NCBI GenBank assembly: GCA_947491545.1
Contig: CANLJX010000017.1
Coordinates: forward strand, 1-34,273
Direction of reading: 5' to 3'
Source of the DNA: Deltaproteobacteria bacterium
GTDB lineage: Bacteria; Bdellovibrionota_C; UBA2361; OMII01
DNA length: 34,273 bases
Part shown: piece after piece, positions 7,160 to 15,217 of the stretch
How positions within the stretch are numbered: position 1 is the first letter of the stretch
Layout: every line of letters starts with the position of its first letter
Program-made: the position numbers and the translations under genes
Notes under the pieces: model-generated
The model's input: only the letters and a program-made list of their open reading frames with translations
The model's database searches: none
What the model was told of the DNA's origin: nothing

Positions 7160-8266
7160 ATGACGTACGACAATATGAGTTTGGGAGTCATCGACACAGC
7201 CCGCGCTCCGAAGGAATTCCGGCGCGGAGGGGAAAAGGAAGCCGGCGAGACAAGTGACACCGTCGATAGCTCTAGCCTCCGAATCGCCCTACACCCATCC
7301 CGCTCAAAAAAAAGTTCTGGCGAAGTTACGGCTGAAGAGATTCAACTCCAGATTCTCGGGGTCTTGACGACCGGCGGTGGCCGAACAGTAGCAGACCTGA
7401 CCAAAACTCTCGGCATCAAGCCACGCACTGTCCGGTACCAGCTTGACCAGCTCTTGGAACGTCATCGCATTGAGCGCGTGATCATGCTCAACCAGCGGGC
7501 GCTGGGAAACCACGTGTTTAACGTTCTATTCGATCTGCCTCGCCTCTCTACAGTTTCAGCTCTCGAGTTCCTTGAGAAGCGGCCGGAAGTATCTTGGTTG
7601 GCAGAAAATATGGGACATCGACGATTCGAAGTCACATTCTATGCCAAAGATATGATGGAGGCCTCCAGACTCATGCACTCGATGGGAGAGTCCCTTGGTG
7701 TGCACTTTCGCGATCCTGTTTTCGGACTAGAGGTCGAGCATCGTCACTGGGGGCTGCGATTTCTCGGTGAGCGCCAGGTAACGAGACCGGTGGCTCATTT
7801 TGTTGCGACAAAGGAGCCAATTGAGCTGGACGCCGTTGACTTGAACATTCTCCAACTTTTACGACAAGAAAGAAATCTATCGATGTCGAGTCTTGCCAAG
7901 GGTGTGGGCTTGCCCGAGTCAACCGCAAAGTACCGAGTTGATAAGCTACGGGAGGGAGGGGCCATCTCGGAAGAGATATACTTCTTGCGCTCGGATCAGG
8001 ATTTTGTGCAGGCGCAGCTCGTCTTGAACTTAAAGTCGCGCTCTCCTAAGCGTGAACAAGACGTAGTTGATATCTGCTCGCACAATTTGCACGTGGAGCA
8101 GCTTATCACCGGATTTGGGAGTTGGGACTTTAAGGTCGTCTTGCGCGCTAGGACTGTTAACCGGCTGCTCGAAACAGAGGAAGTAATTCTTCGTTCTCTG
8201 GGGAAGAATGTCTCGAAAGCCTCAATGTTGGTGCGAAATCGGGTGATTGCAGGGAGAGAGGGATAG
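7160..8266 (+). CDS. Double Lrp/AsnC-like transcriptional regulator
   Basis: This 368-residue protein looks like two Lrp-type units in tandem. The first winged helix is at about 58-107 (VADLTKTLGIKPRTVRYQLDQLLE). The second is at about 223-270 (LDAVDLNILQLLRQERNLSMSSLAKGVGLPESTAKYRVDKL). Each is followed by an alpha-beta segment of about 90-120 residues, the usual place of the amino-acid-sensing RAM domain. The second segment (QAQLVLNLKSRS..., LITGFGSWDFKVVL) fits better than the first. Normal Lrp is about 160 residues, so this is a fused dimer-like form. The N-terminal 50 residues are low-complexity. I chose the ATG at 7160 because GGGAGG lies about 10 bases before it; a TTG at 7121 would extend it by 13 residues. 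Confidence 0.8.
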   Translation: MTYDNMSLGVIDTARAPKEFRRGGEKEAGETSDTVDSSSLRIALHPSRSKKSSGEVTAEEIQLQILGVLTTGGGRTVADLTKTLGIKPRTVRYQLDQLLERHRIERVIMLNQRALGNHVFNVLFDLPRLSTVSALEFLEKRPEVSWLAENMGHRRFEVTFYAKDMMEASRLMHSMGESLGVHFRDPVFGLEVEHRHWGLRFLGERQVTRPVAHFVATKEPIELDAVDLNILQLLRQERNLSMSSLAKGVGLPESTAKYRVDKLREGGAISEEIYFLRSDQDFVQAQLVLNLKSRSPKREQDVVDICSHNLHVEQLITGFGSWDFKVVLRARTVNRLLETEEVILRSLGKNVSKASMLVRNRVIAGREG

Positions 8267-8446
8267 GGCTTCACCCAGCGTGCTCATCGCTGCCGCTAGC
8301 ATGTCGCAGACTTGCGCGGAGGGTAGCGACTACTCCGGTGGAGGAGCCAGTTGGCAGCTTCGTGCGCAGAGATTCCACAAAAAGTCGCCTGCTTCCCAGC
8401 CCAGGGCGCTAGACGCTGCTAGAGAAAGATTGGGTGTGTGGTGTTT

Positions 8447-8481
8447 CCGCACGGACAACGAAAAAGTCGTTGCCCGTGCGG
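8447..8481. terminator. Strong hairpin between convergent genes
   Basis: Arms CCGCACGGACAACG and CGTTGCCCGTGCGG pair over 13 of 14 positions with a 7-base loop AAAAAGT. It lies between the convergent Lrp-like gene and the 53-residue gene, 12 bases past the latter's stop. Neither strand has a following T tract. It may end transcription with help, or stabilise the 3' end. Confidence 0.45.
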
Positions 8482-8492
8482 AGAGAAAACCA

Positions 8493-8654
8493 TCAGCCGT
8501 CCACTAGGTGCGCAAGCGACAGTTCCTGTAGTCTGCGCAGAATGCTGAGCTCATCGTCTTTGAGCCTCGTCAGCCTCTTAATCAGCTCGGAGCGCTCGTC
8601 ACGATCAACTGGAGGACGACCTTCGGTAACGTCCTGCGAATGAGTGCCTTGCAT
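8493..8654 (-). CDS. Small helical protein of 53 residues
   Basis: The protein starts MQGTHSQDVTEGRPP and continues with a charged helix (ERSELIKRLTRLKDDELSIL, then RRLQELSLAHLVDG). Leucines spaced at 3-4 residues suggest a short coiled coil. The ribosome site AGAGGAG sits about 6-7 bases before the ATG, which is the strongest evidence that the gene is real. A strong hairpin lies just after the stop. Two inverted repeats lie upstream of the start. There is no signal peptide or membrane segment, and I do not recognise a family. A role as a small regulatory or partner protein is possible but not shown. Confidence 0.6.
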   Translation of the reverse strand: MQGTHSQDVTEGRPPVDRDERSELIKRLTRLKDDELSILRRLQELSLAHLVDG

Positions 8655-8688
8655 GGCAATCTCCTCTTAAAAAACCATCGAAAAACCC

Positions 8689-8736
8689 GTGTGGTACACT
8701 CACACAGCCCGGATCACTGCTCGAATACTGAGCAGT
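8689..8736. promoter_or_regulatory. Two inverted repeats upstream of the small-protein gene
   Basis: GTGTG-gtacact-CACAC (8689-8705) and ACTGCTC-gaatact-GAGCAGT (8716-8736) are perfect in their arms. Both have 7-base spacers and lie 35-82 bases upstream of the 53-residue gene. They could be operators or leader hairpins. Confidence 0.4.
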
Positions 8737-8971
8737 CATCTCAACCGCGAGGGGGTTCTGGGAAATGTCTCGAGAGAGAAGGGTAAGCCAGCAGAGGAGG
8801 CTACTCAACAAGCGGGTGATACGAGCAGAGGCTCAGAGTTCGAGTCTGCCTTAAATAGGCGGTTTCGGCGCTAACGCCGCATGGGGTCCGCTAGCGCAAG
8901 TTAGTTGAGTTCCCGCACTTCAGGTGTTCGGCAAAGAGAGAGAGGCTCCGCGGTTAGCTGAGGACGCGCAG
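8737..8971. other. Intergenic stretch before gpmI, no gene seen
   Basis: There is a small hairpin CGGCG-ctaa-CGCCG near 8870. A 7-bp hairpin, TTAGCTG/CAGCTAA (8954-8975), overlaps the gpmI stop and is followed on the minus strand by a pyrimidine-rich tract, not by clear Ts. A TTCGAGT string near 8838 recalls a tRNA T-loop, but the stems do not pair. Confidence 0.35.
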
Positions 8972-10492
8972 CTAAAAGAGCGGCGTGCCTGTCATCTCTT
9001 TCGGCTGCGCTACACCCATCATCTTGAGCAGCGTCGGCGCAACATCACACAGTGCGGCGTCCGCGCGTAATGTGACGGGCTGCGGGTAGCCAACAAGGAT
9101 GACCGGAACAGGGTAGGTGGTGTGCGCGGTGTGGGGCGAGCCGTCTTCATAGCTCACCATCTGCTCGGCGTTTCCGTGGTCGGCGATGATCAAGGCTTGT
9201 CCGCCGACTGACTGCAGTGCGCTAAGAATCTGCCCGAGGCATGTGTCTACTGTCTCTACTGCTTTAACGCCCGCGTCGACTACACCAGTGTGCCCGACCA
9301 TGTCGCAGTTGGCGAAATTCACGACGATGAACTCGTACTGGCCAGACCTAATGCCATCGACGACGAGCTCTGCCACTCCGGGTGCGCTCATCTCGGGCTT
9401 CTGGTCGTAGGTCTTTACCTCGCGCGGCGAGGGCACCATCTTGCGGTCTTCGCCGTCGTAGGGCTTCTCGATTCCGCCGTTAAAGAAGTAGGTCACGTGT
9501 GGGTATTTCTCCGTCTCAGCAACACGCAGCTGCTTCCTGCCAGATGCGGCTACGACCTCACCGATGTGGTTCTTGATGTCGAGCTGTGAGAAGAGGAACG
9601 GAAGCCCAAACGAGTGGTCGTACTCTGTGAAGCACAGCACGCGGCTCGGCGAGGGGAGCGGCGCGGTGCGGCTGAAATCCGCGAAATCCTTCGCGCAGAG
9701 CGCAGCCACGATCTCGCGCATGCGGTCTTCACGGAAGTTGAAGAAGACTACTGAATCGTCCGCGCTCATTTTTCGGTCAGAGGTGACGGCGGGCTCAAGG
9801 AACTCATCCGTGATCCCTTTGGCGTACGATCCCTGCACGTAGGCGGGCAAGTCTGTCGTTTGTGTGCCTTTGCCGAGGGCTATCGCGTCGTAGGCGGTCT
9901 GCACTCGCTCCCAGCGCTTGTCCCGGTCCATGGCGAAGAAGCGACCACACACTGAGCCGATGCTGCAGCGCGGGACCAAGGGGAGAATGGCAAGGAGATC
10001 CTTCAGGTCGTTAAGGAAGGACGTCGGTGACACGTCACGACCGTCACTTATCAGATGCAGCACCAGCTCGGCGGTAGGACAGTCTTTCGACAAGCGGGAG
10101 AGCAGCAGCTTTGCGTGCTCAAGGTGTGAATGAACGCCGCCGGTGCTGAAGAGCCCTACCACGTGAATCGTCTTCGATGACTGGCTAGCCTTGAGGAACG
10201 CTGTGTACTCGGCTGACTCAGCCAGGAACTTCCCTTGCAATGCTCTGCTAATTCGCAGCAGCCACTGTTCAACGACTCGTCCAGCACCGATGTTGAGGTG
10301 CCCAACCTCAGAGTTTCCCATTTGTCCGGCCGGGAGACCAACGCCCTCACCGAAAGTGGTGAGGGTCGCATTGGGACAGCTCGCCATCAGCCCGTCGATG
10401 ACAGGCTTCTTGGCAGCGGTGATAGCGTTGCCGCTCGGGTTTGGGTTAAGGCCGAAGCCGTCGAGGATGCAGAGCAGGGTTGGTTTCTTCAT
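8972..10492 (-). CDS. gpmI: 2,3-bisphosphoglycerate-independent phosphoglycerate mutase
   Basis: This 506-residue cytosolic enzyme interconverts 3- and 2-phosphoglycerate in glycolysis and gluconeogenesis using two Mn2+ ions. It belongs to the alkaline-phosphatase superfamily. The N-terminal metal site is CILDGFGLN, and the phosphorylated serine is Ser61 in GQMGNSEVGHLNIGAGR. C-terminal metal ligands are in VNFANCDMVGHTG and IADHGNAEQM. The substrate-domain motif HLISDGRDVSP is present. Length is normal for the family. It reads in the same direction as the LapA-TPR gene, 41 bases upstream, so co-transcription is possible. Confidence 0.97.
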   Translation of the reverse strand: MKKPTLLCILDGFGLNPNPSGNAITAAKKPVIDGLMASCPNATLTTFGEGVGLPAGQMGNSEVGHLNIGAGRVVEQWLLRISRALQGKFLAESAEYTAFLKASQSSKTIHVVGLFSTGGVHSHLEHAKLLLSRLSKDCPTAELVLHLISDGRDVSPTSFLNDLKDLLAILPLVPRCSIGSVCGRFFAMDRDKRWERVQTAYDAIALGKGTQTTDLPAYVQGSYAKGITDEFLEPAVTSDRKMSADDSVVFFNFREDRMREIVAALCAKDFADFSRTAPLPSPSRVLCFTEYDHSFGLPFLFSQLDIKNHIGEVVAASGRKQLRVAETEKYPHVTYFFNGGIEKPYDGEDRKMVPSPREVKTYDQKPEMSAPGVAELVVDGIRSGQYEFIVVNFANCDMVGHTGVVDAGVKAVETVDTCLGQILSALQSVGGQALIIADHGNAEQMVSYEDGSPHTAHTTYPVPVILVGYPQPVTLRADAALCDVAPTLLKMMGVAQPKEMTGTPLF

Positions 10493-10533
10493 AACGGAGA
10501 GCGTAGTGGCTAAAACGGGCTCGCCGCTTGACC

Positions 10534-11838
10534 CTACGGGGTCGAAAGGATCGGCGATGGCTCGCTTCGAGACTGTACCAGGCTGGAGCTTCCGCTGGAA
10601 GGGTTGGCCCCGGATGGGTCGACGAGGCGCTCCCAGAGCGGCCCGGTTTCTTTAACCATTCCGGAGCGGCTGAGGCATAAGCCCTGAAGGTGAATGTGTT
10701 CCTGAATCATCTCGGGAGTCATGGTGACACGCTCGCGTTCGGCAAGCGCACAGATGGTGTCGAGGAGCTGTCGTGCGTCGTCGGCCCGAGTGGCGACTAG
10801 CATCGTCCTGGCGAGGAAGAGCTCGGCACGAACACGTTCGAGGCCCTTGGCACTTTGCGCGGCGCTGCGCGCTGCTGCCACGGCGCGATCTGCCCTGACT
10901 TTGAAGTCTCCGCTTGAGGTGTTGAGCCACAGGTCGCAGATCTTGTGCCAACGTGACGGCTCTCCGCCGGAGGCCTTCGCAGCTTTTACCAACAGCTCAG
11001 CGGCATGATCGACATTTCCGAGCGTCACCTCGATCTCGGCGAGCCTGTCGAGGGCCGGCACGAATGTGGGGTTCTTTCGCACGAATGGAACCAGCGCTTC
11101 TCGAAGCGTTGCGTCACTGCGGTGCTGCTGAAGGATTGAGGCGAAGGTGAGCCGTACTCGCGCTTCCGTGAGGTCTTCTGACGCTGAGCCTGACTTCTCA
11201 AGCTCGTACTGGTACTCAAGAGCATCGTCGATGTGCCCCATTTTTTCACTTAGGTCTCGTGCCTGCTCTAACGCGAATTGGTTCGGGGATGCGTCAAGCA
11301 CAAGCGCCAAGTTGTCGCGAGCGGCGGTGTTGTTGCCGAGCTTGCGGTTCAGCTCCGCTGCACGGAACAGCACTTCGAGGTTTAGCTTGCTGCTCATCCG
11401 AGTGGAGTCAAGAACACGCAGCGCCTCACGCAGGTCGCCGTTCTGCTCAAGGCATCGCGAGAGCTCAACGCGCGCGATAACGTTTTCCTGGTCGTGCCGA
11501 AGGATCTGCTCCCAGACGTCTCGCGCCGCTGCAAGCTCGCCGCTGGCCATGTACGAGCGCGCCTTCACGAATAGGTCGAAGAATGCCTGGCGGCTGCGCT
11601 CCGCAGCTCGGAGCTTGCGCTCTCGCAGGTAGCTCTTGAAGCCGAAGAATAGTGCTACGAGCGACGCCGCGATGCAGCCTAGGACGAATACGCCAATGTA
11701 GATTACCCCAGCATAGGCTTGAACCTGCAGCGTTGGGCCAAGCTTCAAGGTGGCGGTCTCTGAGTTGGAGAGCGTTACGTAGAGCGCAGCTCCAATGATC
11801 AGAGCGAGGATGATGAACCTGTTGAACTGTCTAAGCAT
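10534..11838 (-). CDS. LapA-like membrane domain fused to TPR repeats
   Basis: The first 80 residues resemble LapA (DUF1049). TM1 is at about 7-23, NSETATLKL forms a short periplasmic loop, TM2 is at about 45-67, and a basic stretch (YLRERKLRAAE) follows. The remaining 350 residues are tetratricopeptide-like helical pairs facing the cytoplasm. In Escherichia coli, LapA and LapB are separate proteins, and LapB guides FtsH to degrade LpxC, setting lipopolysaccharide level. Here both parts are one chain, but the C-terminal Cys-rich rubredoxin-like knuckle of LapB is missing; the tail is Ser/Pro-rich. HemY-type proteins also have two N-terminal helices plus TPRs and are the alternative. It sits between gpmI and the min genes. 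Confidence 0.75.
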   Translation of the reverse strand: MLRQFNRFIILALIIGAALYVTLSNSETATLKLGPTLQVQAYAGVIYIGVFVLGCIAASLVALFFGFKSYLRERKLRAAERSRQAFFDLFVKARSYMASGELAAARDVWEQILRHDQENVIARVELSRCLEQNGDLREALRVLDSTRMSSKLNLEVLFRAAELNRKLGNNTAARDNLALVLDASPNQFALEQARDLSEKMGHIDDALEYQYELEKSGSASEDLTEARVRLTFASILQQHRSDATLREALVPFVRKNPTFVPALDRLAEIEVTLGNVDHAAELLVKAAKASGGEPSRWHKICDLWLNTSSGDFKVRADRAVAAARSAAQSAKGLERVRAELFLARTMLVATRADDARQLLDTICALAERERVTMTPEMIQEHIHLQGLCLSRSGMVKETGPLWERLVDPSGANPSSGSSSLVQSRSEPSPILSTP

Positions 11839-12009
11839 AGGTCAGGCGCGCTGGAGTGAGCCGAGGGGAGCTTACCCTCTTTTCGGGTAGGTGACAGGCT
11901 CTTTTCTCTTGGGGGCTGGTTCGGTCGATGACCCTGTAACGAATCGTGGGATAGCTGGTCGATTGGGGGGGGGTAGGGGTGGCAGGTGCCTATTCTTTTG
12001 CACAGGCAT

Positions 12010-12047
12010 AAAAAAACCCGCCGACCAAGTCTCCCTGGCTGGCGGGC
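12010..12047 (-). terminator. Rho-independent terminator after minE
   Basis: On the minus strand, a CCCGCC arm and a GGCGGG arm enclose a 19-base loop and are followed by at least six Ts. It stands 26 bases past the minE stop and closes the minCDE transcript. Confidence 0.85.
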
Positions 12048-12072
12048 TTCTAGCCTTCCCTGTGGGGTGGGG

Positions 12073-12426
12073 CTACACGTTCGAAGCCAATGCCTCCTCC
12101 GGCTGCTCTGCCGGGGGCGTCGGAGGAGTAGGCGTCGGCTGAGTTGGTGGGCGCGATGACACCGAGCCTGCTCGACGAACGATCACTGGTGAGTTGATGA
12201 GGAGGGTCGTCTGGTCCTCGATGCGGTGGTACTTAACGTCAAATCCCTCTTTGTCGATAACGAAGTACTTCTCGATGACCTTGACCATCTCTTCTCGGAA
12301 GCCCGCCATCTCCTCGTTGGTGAGGCCGGTGCGGTCTTGCACGAGCACGAAGTGGAGACGGCTCTTAGCAGCAATTTTGCTGCTGTCATTGTCTCCGAAG
12401 AGCCTTTTCCTGAGTGCACTGAACAC
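12073..12426 (-). CDS. minE: Cell division topological specificity factor MinE
   Basis: MinE stimulates the MinD ATPase and drives the pole-to-pole oscillation that keeps FtsZ rings at mid-cell. The 117-residue protein has the N-terminal membrane and MinD-contacting part (MFSALRKRLFG, then SKIAAKSRLHFVLVQDR) and the topological-specificity domain (GFREEMVKVIEKYFVIDKEG, then TLLINSPV). It is longer than the usual 85-90 residues because of a Pro/Thr/Glu-rich tail from about residue 90, of unknown role. The start is GTG, with GAGGGAG 9 bases upstream. It is the last gene of minC-minD-minE, 76 bases after minD. Confidence 0.95.
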   Translation of the reverse strand: MFSALRKRLFGDNDSSKIAAKSRLHFVLVQDRTGLTNEEMAGFREEMVKVIEKYFVIDKEGFDVKYHRIEDQTTLLINSPVIVRRAGSVSSRPPTQPTPTPPTPPAEQPEEALASNV

Positions 12427-12502
12427 GTTTTGAAACTCCCTCAGTAACTACTATCTAAATGACCTTAAACGTAATGAGTCTATCCGTACAGATGAAAAAC
12501 CG

Positions 12503-13333
12503 TTAGCTGGCTACTCCGAGGCGGCGCGTGAGCCGGCTCCAGATCGATCCACCCCCGAAGTTCGGTACGGGGATCTGTTCGCCGCACACACGGCCTGCGA
12601 TTCTCGTAAATGCCTGACCTGCCTTTGATTTCGGGTTGTACACGACCGGCTCTCCGGTGTTTGCAGCCACGATGATCTGCTCGTCTCGCTCGATTACGCC
12701 AAGGATTTCGACCCCCAGGATGTCCTGGACGTCGCGCACCGAGAGCATGTCTCCACGGCGAACCATGTCGAAGTCGATGCGGTTGATGATGAGTCGCGCC
12801 TCGATCCCCTTCGACGATAGGAGCCCAACCACTCGGTCTGCGTCTCGGATAGCCGAAACTTCCGGGGTTGTGACAACGATAGCCGACTCCGCGCCTGCGC
12901 ATGCGTTGCGGAAGCCCTGCTCGATACCGGCTGGGGAGTCTACGAGGATGTAGTGGAACTCTCGGCGGAACTGCTCAAGCACGAACCTGATCTCTGCCTC
13001 GTCGATCACGTCCTTGTCGTCTGTCTGGGACGCTGGGAGGAGGTAGAGGTTGTTCGAGCGCTTGGACTTGATGATCGCCTGTGCCGGCTTGCAGATCTTC
13101 TTTGCAACGTCGACGACGTTGAAGACGATACGGTTCTCAAGACCCAAGATAACGTCGAGGTTGCGAAGCCCGATGTCAGCATCCACTACCAGCACGCGCT
13201 TTCCGCGCAGCGCCAGCGCGGCGCCGAGGCTAGCAGTTGTCGTAGTCTTTCCTACGCCACCCTTGCCTGAGGTAATAACAATAACCTCGCCCAGGTCTTT
13301 ATTGGCTCCAGGTGAGCCGGCTCTGTTGTTCAT
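12503..13333 (-). CDS. minD: Septum site-determining ATPase MinD
   Basis: MinD is a membrane-binding ATPase that recruits MinC to the inner membrane and, with MinE, oscillates. The deviant Walker A motif GKGGVGKTTT is at about 24-33, with the signature lysine typical of ParA/MinD. DADIGLRNLD and VDSPAGIEQG provide the other nucleotide-contacting parts. The C-terminal amphipathic helix (SIWSRLTRRLGVAS) is the membrane-targeting sequence. Length is normal at 276 residues. The start lies 3 bases past the minC stop, with GGGAG inside the end of minC, so the two are translationally close. Confidence 0.98.
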   Translation of the reverse strand: MNNRAGSPGANKDLGEVIVITSGKGGVGKTTTTASLGAALALRGKRVLVVDADIGLRNLDVILGLENRIVFNVVDVAKKICKPAQAIIKSKRSNNLYLLPASQTDDKDVIDEAEIRFVLEQFRREFHYILVDSPAGIEQGFRNACAGAESAIVVTTPEVSAIRDADRVVGLLSSKGIEARLIINRIDFDMVRRGDMLSVRDVQDILGVEILGVIERDEQIIVAANTGEPVVYNPKSKAGQAFTRIAGRVCGEQIPVPNFGGGSIWSRLTRRLGVAS

Positions 13334-13336
13334 CGA

Positions 13337-14308
13337 TTACTCCCTTCTACGCGACCAAACGGTTCGTGACTGATAAGGCTCAACAACGATCATGTTGCTC
13401 TCTACTCGCGCTACCTCTGGCTGGCCGCCGCGGGGCAGGCTCTCGGCGTTCTCCGCACCTGAGCCACGAGAGATTACAAGACCGATGCGAAGCTGTGTTG
13501 GCTGGAGATTGAGGCTGAAGATGACCCTGCCTCCGCCGCTTTCGTCGTACGCTCCAGCGTGCGCGATGCCGCGTAGCGTGCCGAGAATAACGATGTCGCC
13601 TCCTGCGATCACTTCGGCACCAGAGTTCACGTCGCCGAAGATGATAATGCTGTGCTCGGTTTCGACCTTCTGGCCGGAGCGGAGCGTGCCGTGCAGTATG
13701 CGCGCATCTGGCTCATCCCAGAGCATGGTGCCGGGAGCTGTGTTGCGCCCCTCAAGGGTGTCGATACCATCGAAGAGGCTCATTCCCCGGTCCTGAGCCT
13801 GGGGCTGACGAAGGGTTGTTGGCGTGGATGCTGCTCGGGACCCCCCTACAACGGAGAGCGGTGAGGCACCCGCGGAGGCGGTGGTGTCAGTTGCAGGGCT
13901 GCCGATCCGAGAGACGGTGGGCTTAAGCTTTGAGCTACGCACGCTAACGGAGAAGTCATTGCCGAGCAGCGCTGTGAGGTCCTGTACGATCGCTTCCTCT
14001 GGCTTCTTCCCGATCCACTCCAGCGCTACGTCGTTTCCTGTGAGGAAAGAGCGGCGGGATTCGAGGAAGTCCACGACGGCTGCCTTGAGGTCTTGCTGCT
14101 CTACTCTGCCGTCGATGCGAAGCACGAGCCCTTCTGCCGTTCCACGCGCCGTGATGATGTTGCTACGCTCCTCGGCCGCTGGCTTCGTGCTCGGGGTTGT
14201 CTCTGGATTAGCGGCAGGGGGCGAAGCTGGAGCGCGCAGGGCGGAGGCGGGGTCTTGGCCTTCTGCTTCGAATGCGCCCTCGCCGTCTTCGTTGAATGGA
14301 TTGTTCAT
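13337..14308 (-). CDS. minC: Septum site-determining protein MinC
   Basis: MinC inhibits FtsZ polymerisation near the poles and is brought to the membrane by MinD. The 323-residue protein has a disordered Pro/Ala/Ser-rich N-terminus (1-48) and an FtsZ-inhibiting N domain (about 50-125). A second disordered linker runs to about 200. The C-terminal beta-helix domain (about 205-305) carries HGTLRSGQKVETEHSIIIFGDVNSG and GDIVILGTLRGIAHAG, which bind MinD and dimerise. It is longer than usual because of the two low-complexity stretches. The ATG has GGAGCGGT immediately upstream. It is first in minC-minD-minE. Confidence 0.96.
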   Translation of the reverse strand: MNNPFNEDGEGAFEAEGQDPASALRAPASPPAANPETTPSTKPAAEERSNIITARGTAEGLVLRIDGRVEQQDLKAAVVDFLESRRSFLTGNDVALEWIGKKPEEAIVQDLTALLGNDFSVSVRSSKLKPTVSRIGSPATDTTASAGASPLSVVGGSRAASTPTTLRQPQAQDRGMSLFDGIDTLEGRNTAPGTMLWDEPDARILHGTLRSGQKVETEHSIIIFGDVNSGAEVIAGGDIVILGTLRGIAHAGAYDESGGGRVIFSLNLQPTQLRIGLVISRGSGAENAESLPRGGQPEVARVESNMIVVEPYQSRTVWSRRRE

Positions 14309-14707
14309 ACCGCTCCAAAGGTGAGAGCCCGATTTTTGGGCGCCCGGTAGTGTAGGGCTGCGTGACGAAAAAATCTAGGAGAAAACGAACTGGAAAAAGA
14401 TCTGAGCGATCAAGTTCCCGAAAAAATTCTCTTAGCAACTCTTGACGTCGTGGCAACTGTCCACTTCGTCACGACGCTGCTCAGTAAACGAGCTTTGCCG
14501 CAGTTACTTTAAGTGGCTTATAGCAAAGTGCTCGAATCAACGTCAACAAACTTGTGTTCGAAAAACCCCACCAGAGTCTGCGAAAATCGGGCACACAGTT
14601 CGAAAAAAGTTCCTTCTCTTGGCCCGTTTCTCTTGACACGGCGAGGGGACGCCCCGTGATACTGCTGCTTCGGATGTTAGCTCACAGTTGAGGTTGGTTT
14701 CGTAGGT
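14309..14707. other. Divergent intergenic region between minC and pgpA
   Basis: This 399-base region separates the divergent min and pgpA operons and should hold both promoters. A minus-strand TACACT at 14349-14354 is a possible -10 for min, but no good -35 accompanies it. The pgpA promoter candidate is listed separately. Nothing else stands out. Confidence 0.5.
14633..14663 (+). promoter_or_regulatory. Candidate promoter of the pgpA operon
   Basis: A perfect TTGACA (14633-14638) is followed at a 19-base spacing by GATACT (14658-14663), four of six matches to a -10 box. The spacing is slightly long. It lies 45 bases before the pgpA start. Confidence 0.45.
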
Positions 14708-15217
14708 ATGGATGCACAACATCGCCCGTCTTCAGGCATAGCGCGCGCCGTCTGCAGCTGGATTAGTAGTGGCTTCTGCAGTGGCCATGCTCGAGTTGCT
14801 CCGGGCTCGGTCGGTAGCTTGGTTGCCCTAGGTTTTGTGGGGCTTTTATGGTGGTTCAGTATCGTTACGACGCCGCTGCAGGTTGCGTTCTTGGCGCTTG
14901 CAACTACTCTCGTCGGGCTTGTTTCGGCGCACGTCTGTGTCTCTGGCAGTGGCGAGAAGGATCCGGGCTGGATCGTGATCGACGAGTGGGCTGGGCTGTT
15001 TGTGGCGCTCATTGGAGTGAACCCTGCCTCTGTCTGGATGGTGCTCTCCGCGTTCTGCTTCTTCCGGCTCTTCGACGTCGTTAAGCCGGGGCCCGTAGCG
15101 TGGGCAGAGCGCCTGCCGGGCGCGGCGGGAATTATGGCTGACGATCTGGTAGCGGGAGCATTGTCAGCGCTCTGTGTCCAGGCGGTCTGGGCGCTGTGGG
15201 GCTCGGTTGTTGCATGA
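14708..15217 (+). CDS. pgpA: Phosphatidylglycerophosphatase A
   Basis: PgpA removes the phosphate from phosphatidylglycerol phosphate in the inner membrane to make phosphatidylglycerol. The 169-residue protein shows the family signatures RVAPGSVGSL (about 29-38), KDPGWIVIDEWAG with its acidic catalytic residues (about 84-96), and FRLFDVVKPGPVAWAERLPG followed by IMADDLVAG. Several hydrophobic helices lie between them, as expected for an integral membrane enzyme. Length matches the family. Its TGA overlaps the ATG of the next gene (ATGA), so translation of the two is likely coupled. Confidence 0.96.
   Translation: MDAQHRPSSGIARAVCSWISSGFCSGHARVAPGSVGSLVALGFVGLLWWFSIVTTPLQVAFLALATTLVGLVSAHVCVSGSGEKDPGWIVIDEWAGLFVALIGVNPASVWMVLSAFCFFRLFDVVKPGPVAWAERLPGAAGIMADDLVAGALSALCVQAVWALWGSVVA

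Noticed and set aside
8765-8854. 29-codon plus-strand frame starting MSRERRVSQQ
   Set aside because: Too short, uncertain ribosome spacing, no supporting context.
8790-8860. tRNA-like segment with a TTCGAGT loop
   Set aside because: The flanking T-stem pairs only at two positions and no acceptor stem closes it.
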